From contig NZ_FNHY01000005.1 of NCBI RefSeq assembly GCF_900103605.1, positions 62,001 through 126,000 on the forward strand: DNA of 64,000 bases, in the 5' to 3' direction. Positions within the stretch are counted from its first letter, which is position 1, and each line of letters begins with the position of its first letter. This stretch comes from Psychrobacillus sp. OK028 (lineage in GTDB: Bacteria; Bacillota; Bacilli; Bacillales_A; Planococcaceae). Below are positions 42,403 to 51,991 of the stretch, one piece after another. Both the position numbers and the translations under genes were made by a program. A model generated the notes under the pieces. It did not search any database, was not told where the DNA came from, and saw nothing but the letters and a program-made list of their open reading frames with translations.

Positions 42403-43434
42403 TTATTGATATTGTTCTACTAATTTACGTAAAGCATGTTCGCTTATAGGGCCTACAATTCGCTCTACTTCCTGTCCTTCTTGATTTAATAGCACAGTTG
42501 TGGGAATGGATAGCACCTGGTATGCATCACCAAAAGCATCGTTTTCATCTAATAAAATAGGATACGTAACATCAAACGTGTCCATAAATTGTGTTAAAGC
42601 CTTCCTTCCATCATCACGAGCAGTCAAATTAATACCTACAATTGCAACCTCACTCGGCAAATCTTCCGAGAAGCTTTGTAAATGGGGCATCTCTGCTTTA
42701 CACGGCGGACACCAGGTTGCGAAAAAGTTAACAACCGTTAGTGACTGCTCCTGCTCAGATAAACGATAGTGCTCACCTGTCGTTGTCCGCAAATCAATAT
42801 CTTCCCTGTCCGGTGCTGTATTTGTTTGCTGGATATCTGTTAGCATCATGGCAACTAAGCTTACAATGACGGTAGCAGCAAGGTACTGTACTTGCTTAGT
42901 TTTTAGCAGCAATGTCAATAATATACCGCCATGCACTTGCGTAAAACCATCTCCAAATCCACCTAACCATACGAGCAATAACCACTGCGCGACCATGAGC
43001 CAATTGTTATAACTAAACTCCACGATGACTAGTAGTGCCAGCCAAAGAGCCACAACAAACCATTGTTCTTGAAAGCTGAAAATGATTATATGGTAGACAG
43101 CAATAAAGCGACTCCAGTAATGCCAGAACATTTGCCAATCCATTGATTTCCTTTTATAAAATAGGACTATCGCAATTACTACGAGCGCTAATACATGTCC
43201 TTTTTCTCCTCCGTCAAAATAGAGAATGGATAAAGGGGCTTTTCCAAAATCATTCCAAGAGAAAAGTATATAACTGCTTTTCCAAATGATTACATACAGA
43301 AAGAAAATCTGTTCAATTGCCTTGCTTGTGAAGGCTTCAGCTCGCCTGCTTCGTAAATCACTAAAAAGAATCGCTATTAAAAAGGCGAGCCCTGCTACTG
43401 GAATATTCATTTGTCCGATTGAAAGATAATCCAT
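42403..43434 (-). CDS. Polytopic membrane protein fused to TlpA/ResA-like thioredoxin domain
   Basis: About 343 residues. The first ~205 contain about seven hydrophobic segments and begin MDYLSIGQMNIPVAGLAFLIAILFSD, vaguely like prolipoprotein diacylglyceryl transferase. Residues ~225-343 are a TlpA-like thioredoxin domain with FFATWCPPCKAEMPHL (CPPC) and cis-Pro SIPTTVLL. The thioredoxin part should face outside, as in ResA. The ATG at 43434 follows AAAGGAG; the earlier GTG is inside that site. It follows the CoA-disulfide reductase by 41 bases and likely shares operator O5. Confidence 0.82.
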   Translation of the reverse strand: MDYLSIGQMNIPVAGLAFLIAILFSDLRSRRAEAFTSKAIEQIFFLYVIIWKSSYILFSWNDFGKAPLSILYFDGGEKGHVLALVVIAIVLFYKRKSMDWQMFWHYWSRFIAVYHIIIFSFQEQWFVVALWLALLVIVEFSYNNWLMVAQWLLLVWLGGFGDGFTQVHGGILLTLLLKTKQVQYLAATVIVSLVAMMLTDIQQTNTAPDREDIDLRTTTGEHYRLSEQEQSLTVVNFFATWCPPCKAEMPHLQSFSEDLPSEVAIVGINLTARDDGRKALTQFMDTFDVTYPILLDENDAFGDAYQVLSIPTTVLLNQEGQEVERIVGPISEHALRKLVEQYQ

Positions 43435-43475
43435 CTTAAACTCCTTTTTCACCTAGCAGAGGGCTCTTTAAATTT

Positions 43476-45167
43476 TTATTTAAAATTATACTGTGTCACA
43501 ATTGGAGCCCTATTCAAAGCTTTATCCTGGAAATATTCATATAGAGAAATACCTAAAAAGGAGCCTGAGATATTCGTTACGTTATCGTATCCACTATTAT
43601 TGAGAGCCATTACTGCATTATAGCTACGTTGTGCAGAGCGACAATGTACGTATACGGGTACATCCTTTGGAATTTCATGCATTCGTTCACGCAGCTGACT
43701 TAAAGGAATATTTTTTGCGCCCTTTACTGCACCATTTGCAAACTCATTCGGCTCACGTACATCTATAATAACCGCTCCAGATTCAACTAACGGACGAACT
43801 TCGCTGACACGTACTTGTTTAAAGCGTCCTGCCATGATATTTGTTGCAACAAGTGCAGCTAGATTCACAACATCCTTAGCAGTAGAGAACATTGGTGAAT
43901 AAGAAAGCTCTAACTCTTTCAAATCTTCAATTGTTCCATTCATCGTAATCAATGTTGCAATAACATCAATTCTCTTATCTGCATTTCCTTTTCCTATCGC
44001 TTGTGCACCGATAATACGTCCTGTTGGCATTTCATAGATTAGTTTAAAATGTAAAGGATTGCTTGAAGGCATTAAGCCTACTTTATCTGGTGCAATAATG
44101 TACACGGCATCTACAGGTATACCGATTTGTTTCGCAGTGCATTCATTTAAACCTGTAGCAGCTGCTGCATAATCAAATACTTGTATACTTGAAGAACCAA
44201 TGACGCCTTTGTTTGACGTTGGAATACCATAAATATGGTCCGCTGCTGCACGTGCCTGACGCTGCGCTGGTCCAGCTAATGCTAAACGAGTAGGCTTGTT
44301 CATAATGCGGTGATACACTTCAATTGCATCCCCTACCGCATAAATACTCGCATCATTTGTTTGGTAATTTTGATTCACTTTAATTGCACCCGTTTCACCA
44401 ATTTCAAGCCCTGCTTCAGCTGCTAATGAAGTCTCTGGTCGAACTCCAATAGCTAGTACAACAATATCTGCTTTAATTTCTTTACCAGAGTTTAACTCAA
44501 TAGTAGAGGTTGTGATTTCTGCTAATCCATCCCCAACAATTAAATCAACGCCTTGATCGACCAGTTCCTTATGCAAAATTTGTACCATATCTTCATCGAA
44601 TGGCATTAAAATTTGTGGGGCAAATTCGACTAACGAAACCTCACGTCCTGCCATCCGCAAATTCTCTGCCACTTCTACACCGATGAAACCACCACCAATA
44701 ACAGCAATGTTCTTTGCTTGCTTTTCAATTATCGCATTGTTTAAACGTTCGATATCTACTACATTTCGAACCGTAAACACATGTGGCAAATCAGTTCACG
44801 GAAGTTTAGGCACAATTGGGCTAGCCCCCGGAGACAAAATTAATGTATCATATGATTCATCAGAATGTTCACCTGTAAGAACATTTTTCACAGTCACTAC
44901 TTTTTTATCACGACTAATCGCAACTACTTCACTATTTACTCGGGCATCTATATTATGCTTTGCTTCAAATGAATCTGGAGTCATCATTAATAAACGCTTA
45001 CTATCTTCAACTACACCACTCAAATAAAACGGTAAAGAACAATTGGAAAATGAAACATGCGGTCCTTTTTCAAACATCACAATTTCTGCTTGTTCATCTA
45101 AACGGCGAATTCTAGCTGCTGCGGAAGCACCACCAGCAACGCCACCAATTATAACTACTTTTTTCAT
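43476..45167 (-). pseudogene. cdr: CoA-disulfide (persulfide) reductase with C-terminal rhodanese, interrupted by an in-frame TGA
   Basis: Two open frames, 44796-45167 (123 codons) and 43476-44789 (437 codons from a TTG), lie in the same frame and are separated only by a TGA at 44796-44798. Joined they give about 563 residues, the length of Bacillus CoADR-RHD. The N-terminal FAD motif VVIIGGVAGGASAAARIRR, catalytic Cys in SFSNCSLPFY (residue 43), NAD motif AVIGGGFIGVEVAENL and C-terminal rhodanese loop VYVHCRSAQRS are all intact. The stop falls in the linker ..PKLP-TGA-TDLPHVFTVRN, where relatives have Gly (PG.D), so one base change GGA to TGA explains it. Sequencing error, a recent null mutation, or readthrough are possible. 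Confidence 0.88.
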
Positions 45168-45210
45168 GAATACTCCTCCTTAGCCATAATGACATTTCTA
45201 CAACACATAC

Positions 45211-45228
45211 TATACCCCCTTAGGTATA
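45211..45228 (-). promoter_or_regulatory. CstR-type operator O5, upstream of the CoA-disulfide reductase
   Basis: TATACCTAAGGGGGTATA on the minus strand, the most symmetrical of the five sites, 44 bases before the start codon. Confidence 0.7.
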
Positions 45229-45238
45229 TTGTCAACGA

Positions 45239-45286
45239 AAAAGAGTGAGCTTGAAATGTCTTAGGACACTACACGCTCACTCTTTA
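45239..45286. terminator. Terminator of the MacB-like ABC operon
   Basis: AAGAGTGAGC / GCTCACTCTT outer stem of 10 bases with an internal TGTC..GACA pair, next to the permease stop at 45290. Confidence 0.8.
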
Positions 45287-45289
45287 TTT

Positions 45290-46576
45290 TTATAATTCCT
45301 GACGTAATGCTTGAATCACATCAATTTTTGTTGCTTTGCGTGCGGGTCTCCAACCAGAAATCATCGCGACGCCAATACTAATAGTTGAAGCTAAAACCAC
45401 AAGCTGCCAAGGGATTAATGAAAATGTAATAGATAAGTCTTGAAGACCATCCTCCCCTAATGAAGTCCCAACAACCATTGGCAATATCCAGTTAGCAAGG
45501 TAGCTCACTGCATATGAAATAATGACTGCAAGGACGGTACCAATGATTCCAATCCATGCGCTTTCCATTAGGAACAATCGCTGAATTAGCTTAGGACTAG
45601 CCCCAATTGCCTTCATCACACCAATTTCGCGAGTTCGTTCCGTTACAGCCATGGTCATTGTGTTAAAAATACCAATAGATGATATAAGAACGGCGATTGT
45701 TCCGACAAAGATGAGTCCAATTTTAAAGGCCATAAAGAACACATCGATTTGCTCTAATTGCTCTGACACAGAATAAACGTTATAACCCATATCCTTTAAA
45801 TCTTTTGTCACTGATTTTACATGTTCTAAACTATCTGTATAGATTTTAGTGGTTGTATAAGTGAAGTTTTCAGGAATTTGTTCTGCATTTTCTTCATAAG
45901 TTCCTTTTAGTTTAGATAGCCATAATTTATCCATTAAAATACTTTGATCTATAATCCAGTCTCTTGCTGGAATATCCACTACTCCTACTACTGTAAATTC
46001 CCATTGTTCTGAGAAAGCATCTTCCGAATCATATGGTTGTAATGATAAGGTAACTGTTTTACCTATAATCGACTTTTCATAACCCTTTGGTAAATCTGCC
46101 TCTTCCTCTACTACTTTTGCACGTTCTGCATCTGTCCATAAGTTCTGTGCAAAATGATATCCTACTACAATTTCCGATTCATTTTGCGGTAATCGTCCTT
46201 CTGATAATTTTAGATTTGATTGTTCTTCCTCCTGCATATCAGTTAATAGCAAGTTTCCTTGTATCGAACGATCCTCTAAGTGGAAGCTTGTCATAACATC
46301 CATACTTGTTCTTTGAACGATTGCACCAATGTATGGTACAGATTTGATTTCCTCTAGATTTAATTCTTCATTTTCATTAGGGTAAACTTCCACTTCCGTG
46401 ATAGCTTGATCCTGTAGGATTTCCTTGCGCATCGTATCTTGGATACCAAATCCAATGGAAGCTAATACTATTAAAAATGCACAGCCCATCGTCGCGGCAA
46501 GAATAGTCATAAATACTCGTAATTTATTTTTCTTGATGTGTTGGCGCACAAAGTCTACCTGATCTTTGAATAACAT
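45290..46576 (-). CDS. ABC transporter permease, MacB/FtsX type
   Basis: A 428-residue permease with the MacB topology: one N-terminal helix (residues 21-43, VFMTILAATMGCAFLIVLASIGFG), a large extracytoplasmic domain (about 45-275), then three C-terminal helices with MTMAVTERTREIGVMKAIGASPKLIQRLFLMES, the FtsX signature. It pairs with the ATPase encoded directly upstream (1-base overlap). No membrane-fusion partner (YvrP/YknX type) is next to it. Substrate unknown; such pairs export peptides or act in lipoprotein/envelope stress. Confidence 0.88.
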   Translation of the reverse strand: MLFKDQVDFVRQHIKKNKLRVFMTILAATMGCAFLIVLASIGFGIQDTMRKEILQDQAITEVEVYPNENEELNLEEIKSVPYIGAIVQRTSMDVMTSFHLEDRSIQGNLLLTDMQEEEQSNLKLSEGRLPQNESEIVVGYHFAQNLWTDAERAKVVEEEADLPKGYEKSIIGKTVTLSLQPYDSEDAFSEQWEFTVVGVVDIPARDWIIDQSILMDKLWLSKLKGTYEENAEQIPENFTYTTTKIYTDSLEHVKSVTKDLKDMGYNVYSVSEQLEQIDVFFMAFKIGLIFVGTIAVLISSIGIFNTMTMAVTERTREIGVMKAIGASPKLIQRLFLMESAWIGIIGTVLAVIISYAVSYLANWILPMVVGTSLGEDGLQDLSITFSLIPWQLVVLASTISIGVAMISGWRPARKATKIDVIQALRQEL

Positions 46577-47265
46577 TAGAGAGCATCCCCCTTCACTAAT
46601 TCCCCATCACGCATTTTAAATGTTCTATGCGCAATACTTGCCACTTCCTCATCATGCGTGATCATCACAAATGTTACGCCAAGTGTTTGATTTAAATTTT
46701 GTATTAGCAATAAAATATCCTGTTCAGTTTCCGAATCAAGACTTCCGGTCGGTTCATCTGCAAATAATATAGGTGGATTTGTTATTAAGGCACGTGCAAT
46801 ACTTACACGTTGCTGCTGTCCACCAGATAATTCATTTGGATAATGGTCTCCAACCTCCGTTAGCCCTACCTTGTCCATCATTTGCTCCACACTTTCTTTT
46901 CTTTTTTTCGGTGATATACCCTTTAGCTTCAAAGGTAGCTCTACATTTTCAAAAGCGGTTAATCCAGGCATCAGTTGAAAGTTTTGAAAGATGAAACCAA
47001 AATTATTTAAGCGGAATACTGCTCTTTCCGTTTCGTTTAAATTAGCTGTTTCTTGTCCATTTACTGTAATCGACCCCTGTTCAGGACTCATAAAACCAGC
47101 TATCGTATGAAGCAAAGTTGACTTACCAGAGCCACTCTTTCCAACAATAGCCACAATCTCTCCCTGTTTTACTTCGAACGATAAACCTTTTAAAACAGGT
47201 ACTTTCTTCTCTTTTCCTTTTTTGCCTATCAGAAATGTATGATTCACTTGCTGAACTTGTATCAT
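46576..47265 (-). CDS. ABC transporter ATP-binding protein, MacB/LolD type
   Basis: About 229 residues: Walker A GKSGSGKST, Q-loop NFGFIFQNFQLMPGLTAFENVELPL (typical of the LolD/MacB group), signature LSGGQQQR, Walker B ILFADEPTGSLD and H-loop MITHDEEVA. It drives the FtsX-type permease downstream. ATG 47265 follows GGGAGGG; the frame open to 47310 lacks a ribosome site. Confidence 0.92.
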   Translation of the reverse strand: MIQVQQVNHTFLIGKKGKEKKVPVLKGLSFEVKQGEIVAIVGKSGSGKSTLLHTIAGFMSPEQGSITVNGQETANLNETERAVFRLNNFGFIFQNFQLMPGLTAFENVELPLKLKGISPKKRKESVEQMMDKVGLTEVGDHYPNELSGGQQQRVSIARALITNPPILFADEPTGSLDSETEQDILLLIQNLNQTLGVTFVMITHDEEVASIAHRTFKMRDGELVKGDAL

Positions 47266-47355
47266 CTTTTTACCCTCCCATTTCACTATTATTCTTATTG
47301 TACCTACCATTTCTTAACATTTTAGAGGGATAAAAATGAAGAAATTCTTAAGATT

Positions 47356-47420
47356 AGATCGAATGTGGTGATTCTGGGGAGATTCGAACGATTCGATCGC
47401 GTAATCGAACGATTCATATA
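47356..47420 (+). repeat. Degenerate 20-21 bp periodic array (array C)
   Basis: GATT recurs at 20- and 21-base steps: GTGATTCTGGGGAGATTCG, AACGATTCGATCGCGTAATCG, AACGATTCATAT. The first unit resembles arrays A and B (GTGATTC), the second repeats ATCGAACGATTC. It lies between the ABC operon start and the terminator of the PCYCGC lipoprotein gene. Confidence 0.45.
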
Positions 47421-47433
47421 TAAACCAACACAA

Positions 47434-47476
47434 AAAATGCTCCCTGGCACACGTTTGTGACAGGGAGCATTTTTTT
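47434..47476 (-). terminator. Rho-independent terminator of the PCYCGC lipoprotein gene
   Basis: AAATGCTCCCTG / CAGGGAGCATTT perfect 12-base stem, with A and T runs on both sides. Confidence 0.88.
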
Positions 47477-47478
47477 AG

Positions 47479-47970
47479 TTATGAAGGCATTGGAGTATCT
47501 GTTGGTGTTGCATAGCCTTCTTTATAAGCTTCATCAATTGTATTGCGAATTTCTACTAATGACTTACCGTCTTGAATCATTTGGATGGACGTAATAGCTG
47601 TTTCTAGACAGGCAGCACAACGGGTTCCATGATCATCCCAAACAACTTCCCCATTTTCTTTAATTTCATGGACGAAGCAATTGAAATTATCTTTGTGACC
47701 TGCACTGTCCCCACAACCACAATAACAAGGTATCCATTTAAGCACATCATTCGCTTTAGCAGCTGCTTGATAGACAAGTTTCATGTCATCAGACTGAGTA
47801 TCTAAGAAAGCAGGCAATACGTCTGTTGATGCTGTTGTTTCTTGTAAATCACCATTTTCTAGATGTGTTACGTGATCCTCGTGCTCTTCGTGATTTACTT
47901 GCTTAGTTTCCTGTCCACAAGCGGATAGCACTAATATACTGCAAAATAAAGTTAACAACATTTTTTTCAT
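47479..47970 (-). CDS. PCYCGC-motif lipoprotein
   Basis: A 163-residue lipoprotein: signal with lipobox LSAC (Cys18), a His/Glu-rich stretch (NHEEHEDHVTHLENGD), then the WIPCYCGCGDSAGHKDNFNCF motif and RCAACLETA, giving six conserved Cys. The PCYCGC family is widespread in Bacillales; the motif looks like a metal or redox site, but function is unknown. The His-rich segment also suggests metal binding. Transcribed alone, with its own terminator. Confidence 0.85.
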   Translation of the reverse strand: MKKMLLTLFCSILVLSACGQETKQVNHEEHEDHVTHLENGDLQETTASTDVLPAFLDTQSDDMKLVYQAAAKANDVLKWIPCYCGCGDSAGHKDNFNCFVHEIKENGEVVWDDHGTRCAACLETAITSIQMIQDGKSLVEIRNTIDEAYKEGYATPTDTPMPS

Positions 47971-48008
47971 TATATGATTACAATCCTTTTCTTCCAGAGC
48001 TTTTCTAT

Positions 48009-49385
48009 TTAGATCATTTTTTCAGGTCGGACGATTTCATCGAATTTATCCGCAGTCAGTAGGTTCAATTCAATAGCTGCTTCTTTTAATGTTGTTCCAT
48101 TTTTATGGGCATGCTTTGCAATTTTCGCTGCATTTTCATAACCGATATATGGGTTCAATGCAGTTACAAGCATTAGCGAATTGTTTACATGATGCTGAAT
48201 TGTATCTAGATTTGGTTCAATTCCAATAGCACAGTTATTATTGAAGCTCAGAATTGCATCACTTAATAATCCAACTGATTGTAGGAAGTTGTATATGATG
48301 ACTGGTTTATAAACGTTTAATTGATAATTCCCTTGGCTTGCTGCAAAGCTAATCGTTGTGTCATTCCCCATTACTTGTGCAACAACCATTGTCATCGCCT
48401 CACTCTGGGTTGGATTTACTTTCCCAGGCATGATCGAGCTTCCCGGTTCATTTTCCGGAATAGAGATTTCGCCAATACCAGAACGTGGTCCACTTGCCAA
48501 TAAGCGTACATCATTCGCAATTTTCATCAAGTCTGCAGCTAGTGCCTTCACTGCACCATGTACATATACAACATCATCATAGCTGGTTAACGAATGGAAT
48601 TTGTTTTTAGCTGATGTGAAATCAATTCCCAAAGCTTTAGAAATTTCAGCAGCCACTTGGTCACCAAATCCTTTTGGTGCATTTAGACCTGTACCAACTG
48701 CTGTTCCACCGATGGCAAGCTCTTTCATATCTTCTACACTCTGTGAAATCATTTTCGCTGATTTTTCCAGCATTCTATGCCATCCGCTAAACTCTTGTCC
48801 AAGTGACAATGGAGTAGCATCCTGTAAATGTGTACGACCAATTTTAATAATATCCATAAATTGCTCTGATTTTTTACCTAATGTTTCCTTTAATACGTCA
48901 ATTGCCGGTAATAGTTGGTTCTCTACTGCAAGCACTCCTGCAATGTGAAGGGCTGTCGGGAATGTATCATTGGAGCTCTGTGATTTGTTCACATCGTCGT
49001 TAGGATGAAGACGTTCTTCGCTTCCTTTTTCCTCTAACAACTGATTCCCACGACGAGCAATTACCTCGTTAACATTCATATTAGATTGAGTTCCGCTACC
49101 CGTTTGCCATACAACTAGTGGAAAATGCGCATCTAGTTTTCCAGCTAATATTTCATCTGCGGCTTCTGCTATTGCATTTTTTTTGTCTTCTGAAAGGTTT
49201 CCTAGCGAATGACTAACGATTGCTGCAGATTTCTTTAAAAGTGCCAATCCATGCACTACTCCAATTGGCATCTTCTCCGTACCAATTTTAAAGTTTTGCT
49301 TGGATCGTTGCGTTTGTGCACCCCAAAGGCTATCTTCTGGAACTTTAATTTCTCCCATAGAGTCATGCTCAATACGATAAGACAT
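48009..49385 (-). CDS. fumC: Class II fumarate hydratase
   Basis: About 458 residues. It hydrates fumarate to malate in the TCA cycle. Family landmarks: [54 protein letters not shown], and the signature [17 protein letters not shown] with the catalytic Ser. ATG 49385 ([13 protein letters not shown]) follows AAGGAGCGAGG; the longer frame to 49409 overlaps the HD-GYP gene and is rejected. Confidence 0.95.
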   Translation of the reverse strand: MSYRIEHDSMGEIKVPEDSLWGAQTQRSKQNFKIGTEKMPIGVVHGLALLKKSAAIVSHSLGNLSEDKKNAIAEAADEILAGKLDAHFPLVVWQTGSGTQSNMNVNEVIARRGNQLLEEKGSEERLHPNDDVNKSQSSNDTFPTALHIAGVLAVENQLLPAIDVLKETLGKKSEQFMDIIKIGRTHLQDATPLSLGQEFSGWHRMLEKSAKMISQSVEDMKELAIGGTAVGTGLNAPKGFGDQVAAEISKALGIDFTSAKNKFHSLTSYDDVVYVHGAVKALAADLMKIANDVRLLASGPRSGIGEISIPENEPGSSIMPGKVNPTQSEAMTMVVAQVMGNDTTISFAASQGNYQLNVYKPVIIYNFLQSVGLLSDAILSFNNNCAIGIEPNLDTIQHHVNNSLMLVTALNPYIGYENAAKIAKHAHKNGTTLKEAAIELNLLTADKFDEIVRPEKMI

Positions 49386-49399
49386 TAACCTCGCTCCTT

Positions 49400-50335
49400 T
49401 TAAATCCATTTATTTTGTTTTTCTTCAAGCATTGCCAAAAATTCATCCACTACCTCTGGGTGAAATTGAGTGCCCTTTCCATCTTTCATCTCCTGAATGG
49501 CTTCCTCAATCGTCATAGCCCCTCGGTACACTCGATTCGTAGTCATTGCGTCGAACGCATCCACCACTGAAACGATTGAAGCTTCTATAGAAATTTCGTT
49601 TCCTATTAAACCATATGGATATCCCTTTCCATCATAACGTTCATGATGTTCTTCTACAATAAAAGCGGCTTTGCGGATTCTTTCTATTTCATGATTGCGC
49701 ATCATTTCTGCCCCTAAAGTAGTATGCATTTTTATGATTTTCCATTCATCATCCGTTAGTTTACCCGGTTTGTTCAATATCTCTATGGGAATGGCTAGCT
49801 TACCAATATCATGAAAATACGAACCCATCGATAGAATAGCAACTCCTTGACTGCCTGGTCTCATCCTTTTCCATAGTTCAATAGAATAATCTCGAATTCT
49901 CGAGCAATGATGATAAGTATAGCCATCCACTTCTTGAATTCGTTTAGCGTCACGTTGAATAATCTCACGCTCAGTAAAGTTTTTTTCAAATAGAGAGGAA
50001 GTCATTTCAAATAAAATCTCTACATGTGATTCCGCATTACATGTAACAACACCATTACACTTTCTAACATTAATTACATCCCCACGATGTAGTATAGACT
50101 TTTGACCCTCGCTATCTATTTCTAGGTCCCCGCTTAAAATAGTATAACGCTCCACAAAATCAGCCAAATTATTTGAATTATTATAAACCCAAGTTGTTGT
50201 ATTAGGGAGCAATGTATATAACGAGTAAGAAATATTTTCTGCACGTCCAAGATATGTTGTAACTGATTGATCTGTAAATACTCTAGGCAGAGATGCTTTC
50301 GTTCGTATGTCATTAATCTGTTCAGCTGTTAGCAC
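49400..50335 (-). CDS. HD-GYP domain protein with N-terminal cupin-like sensor
   Basis: A 311-residue protein. Residues 1-115 look like a cyclic-nucleotide-binding/cupin beta-barrel ([33 protein letters not shown]). Residues 125-305 are an HD-GYP domain with [34 protein letters not shown] and [14 protein letters not shown], all catalytic residues present, so it probably cleaves c-di-GMP or a related dinucleotide. It ends 14 bases before fumC and may be co-transcribed with it. Confidence 0.87.
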   Translation of the reverse strand: MLTAEQINDIRTKASLPRVFTDQSVTTYLGRAENISYSLYTLLPNTTTWVYNNSNNLADFVERYTILSGDLEIDSEGQKSILHRGDVINVRKCNGVVTCNAESHVEILFEMTSSLFEKNFTEREIIQRDAKRIQEVDGYTYHHCSRIRDYSIELWKRMRPGSQGVAILSMGSYFHDIGKLAIPIEILNKPGKLTDDEWKIIKMHTTLGAEMMRNHEIERIRKAAFIVEEHHERYDGKGYPYGLIGNEISIEASIVSVVDAFDAMTTNRVYRGAMTIEEAIQEMKDGKGTQFHPEVVDEFLAMLEEKQNKWI

Positions 50336-50422
50336 ATTTTACCCCCCATACCTTTGACAACGTTCGGCTTTTTCTGCTTTTATTATACAATTCAATCAAC
50401 TTAAAAGAAACACAATTAAAAG

Positions 50423-50450
50423 AACCTATGAACATTTTCATAGGTTTTTT
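50423..50450 (-). terminator. Rho-independent terminator of floT
   Basis: AACCTATGAA / TTCATAGGTT perfect stem with a 4-base loop, 12 bases past the floT stop. A T-run lies on both sides. Confidence 0.82.
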
Positions 50451-50461
50451 TGACTAAAACG

Positions 50462-51973
50462 TTATGGAGTTTCATTTACCACTTTTATTTCTTCTGTCAA
50501 TCGCTCTATACTTGGGCGAATATTCCCTTTACCAGCATAGCTTTCTAGCATTTCCTTCACATCGATGCCCGAGGATGCTTTAAGCGTTTCTTGAAGAGTA
50601 GACATCAAGTTCGTTGCGTAAGAGGTTACTTTGTTAGCCCCTCCCCCTTCTCCTCCACCAGTGTCGACAACCGTAATTTTATCGATATTAGAAAGTGGGC
50701 TTGCAATTTGCTTCGCGTATTCTGGAAGCATATGAACAATCATGTCAAGAACAGCCGCTTGGCCATACATTTCAAAAGCTTCCGCTATCTTACGTTTGGC
50801 TTCTGCTTCTGCAAGACCTTTCAATCGAATAACATCCGCCTCTGATTCTCCTTGTGCCCGTTGTGAATCTGCTTTTGCTTGACCATCTAGGCGTACCTTC
50901 TCTGCATCTGCTTTTGCTTTAGCTTCAATTCGGTACTTCTCTGCATCTGCCTCGGCTATTTCACGTGACTTGGAAGCTTCTGCATTCTGTTCAATAGCAT
51001 AACGATCTGCATCGGCTTTTTTCTTCACTTCAGAGTCATATTGCTTCTCGCGACGTAGAATCTCTTTTTCTTCCAGCTCTATTTGTTTTTGGCGCTCAAT
51101 AATTTGGATTTGCATTTCCTGTTCAGTTACTTCTTGCTTCGACCTAGCAGTTTCTAGTTCATACGCTTGGTCGGCACGAGCTTTTGCAATATCTTGCTCA
51201 CGGCGGTATTCGGCTACCTTCAGCTGGTTATCTTTTTCCGCTTCCGCAATTTCTGTAGCTCTTTCGATTTCAGCTTTCTGTGCATCCTTAGAAGCTTCTG
51301 CACGTTTAATACGTGTTTCTTTTTCTGCCTCTGCTGTAGCGATATCGGCATCACGTTTAACTTGCGCAATTCTAGGCTTTCCTAGCGAGTCTAAATAGCC
51401 ATTCTTATCTCGAACATCTTTAATAGTAAAAGATACAATTACTAATCCCATTTTAGCTAGGTCTTGAGATGCCACACGCTGTACTTCCTGCGAGAATTTG
51501 TCTCGATTTTTGTAAATTTCCTCGACGGTCATGGAGCCTAAGATAGAACGTAGATGACCTTCTAGTACTTCCTTCGCTTCGTTTTCGCGATCCGCCTTTG
51601 ATTTCCCTAAAAACTGTTCGGCTGCTGTAGCGATTTCTGAAATAGAACCGCCAATTTTAAATATCGCAGTTCCATCAGCCATTACTGGAACACCCTGTTC
51701 CGTGTATACCTCAGGCGTAGTAACTTCTAATTTACTAGAAAGTAGACTAAGTGGCTCTGCTTGCTGGAATACCGGAAAGATAAATGTACCTCCACCACGA
51801 ATAATTTTAATTCGATTGCCTGATTCGTCTGTATGTACATTTTTAGAGCCCAAATAGCTTCCTGTTACGATTAATGCCTCATCTGGACCAACTGTACGAT
51901 ACTTCGTTATAAACACTGCTAATATGACGACTAACACAAACACTACTATCCCAATAACGACCAACATTTCCAT
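50462..51973 (-). CDS. floT: Flotillin FloT (YuaG)
   Basis: A 503-residue SPFH/flotillin protein. One N-terminal membrane segment (residues 3-23), an SPFH domain (about 30-210: GPDEALIVTGSY, VPVMADGTAIFKIGG, ILGSMTVEEIYKNRDKFSQEV), then a long coiled coil with many EA/EAE repeats (210-400) and the C-terminal oligomerisation part (YGQAAVLDMIVHMLPEYA). It organises membrane microdomains. It follows the NfeD gene by 18 bases, as in B. subtilis yuaF-floT, and shares its sigma-W promoter. Confidence 0.95.
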   Translation of the reverse strand: MEMLVVIGIVVFVLVVILAVFITKYRTVGPDEALIVTGSYLGSKNVHTDESGNRIKIIRGGGTFIFPVFQQAEPLSLLSSKLEVTTPEVYTEQGVPVMADGTAIFKIGGSISEIATAAEQFLGKSKADRENEAKEVLEGHLRSILGSMTVEEIYKNRDKFSQEVQRVASQDLAKMGLVIVSFTIKDVRDKNGYLDSLGKPRIAQVKRDADIATAEAEKETRIKRAEASKDAQKAEIERATEIAEAEKDNQLKVAEYRREQDIAKARADQAYELETARSKQEVTEQEMQIQIIERQKQIELEEKEILRREKQYDSEVKKKADADRYAIEQNAEASKSREIAEADAEKYRIEAKAKADAEKVRLDGQAKADSQRAQGESEADVIRLKGLAEAEAKRKIAEAFEMYGQAAVLDMIVHMLPEYAKQIASPLSNIDKITVVDTGGGEGGGANKVTSYATNLMSTLQETLKASSGIDVKEMLESYAGKGNIRPSIERLTEEIKVVNETP

Positions 51974-51991
51974 TTTTATTCCCCCTACATT

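Noticed and set aside
44796-44798. Selenocysteine codon in the CoA-disulfide reductase
   Set aside because: The TGA replaces a linker Gly, not the catalytic Cys (which is intact at residue 43), and no SECIS-like hairpin follows.
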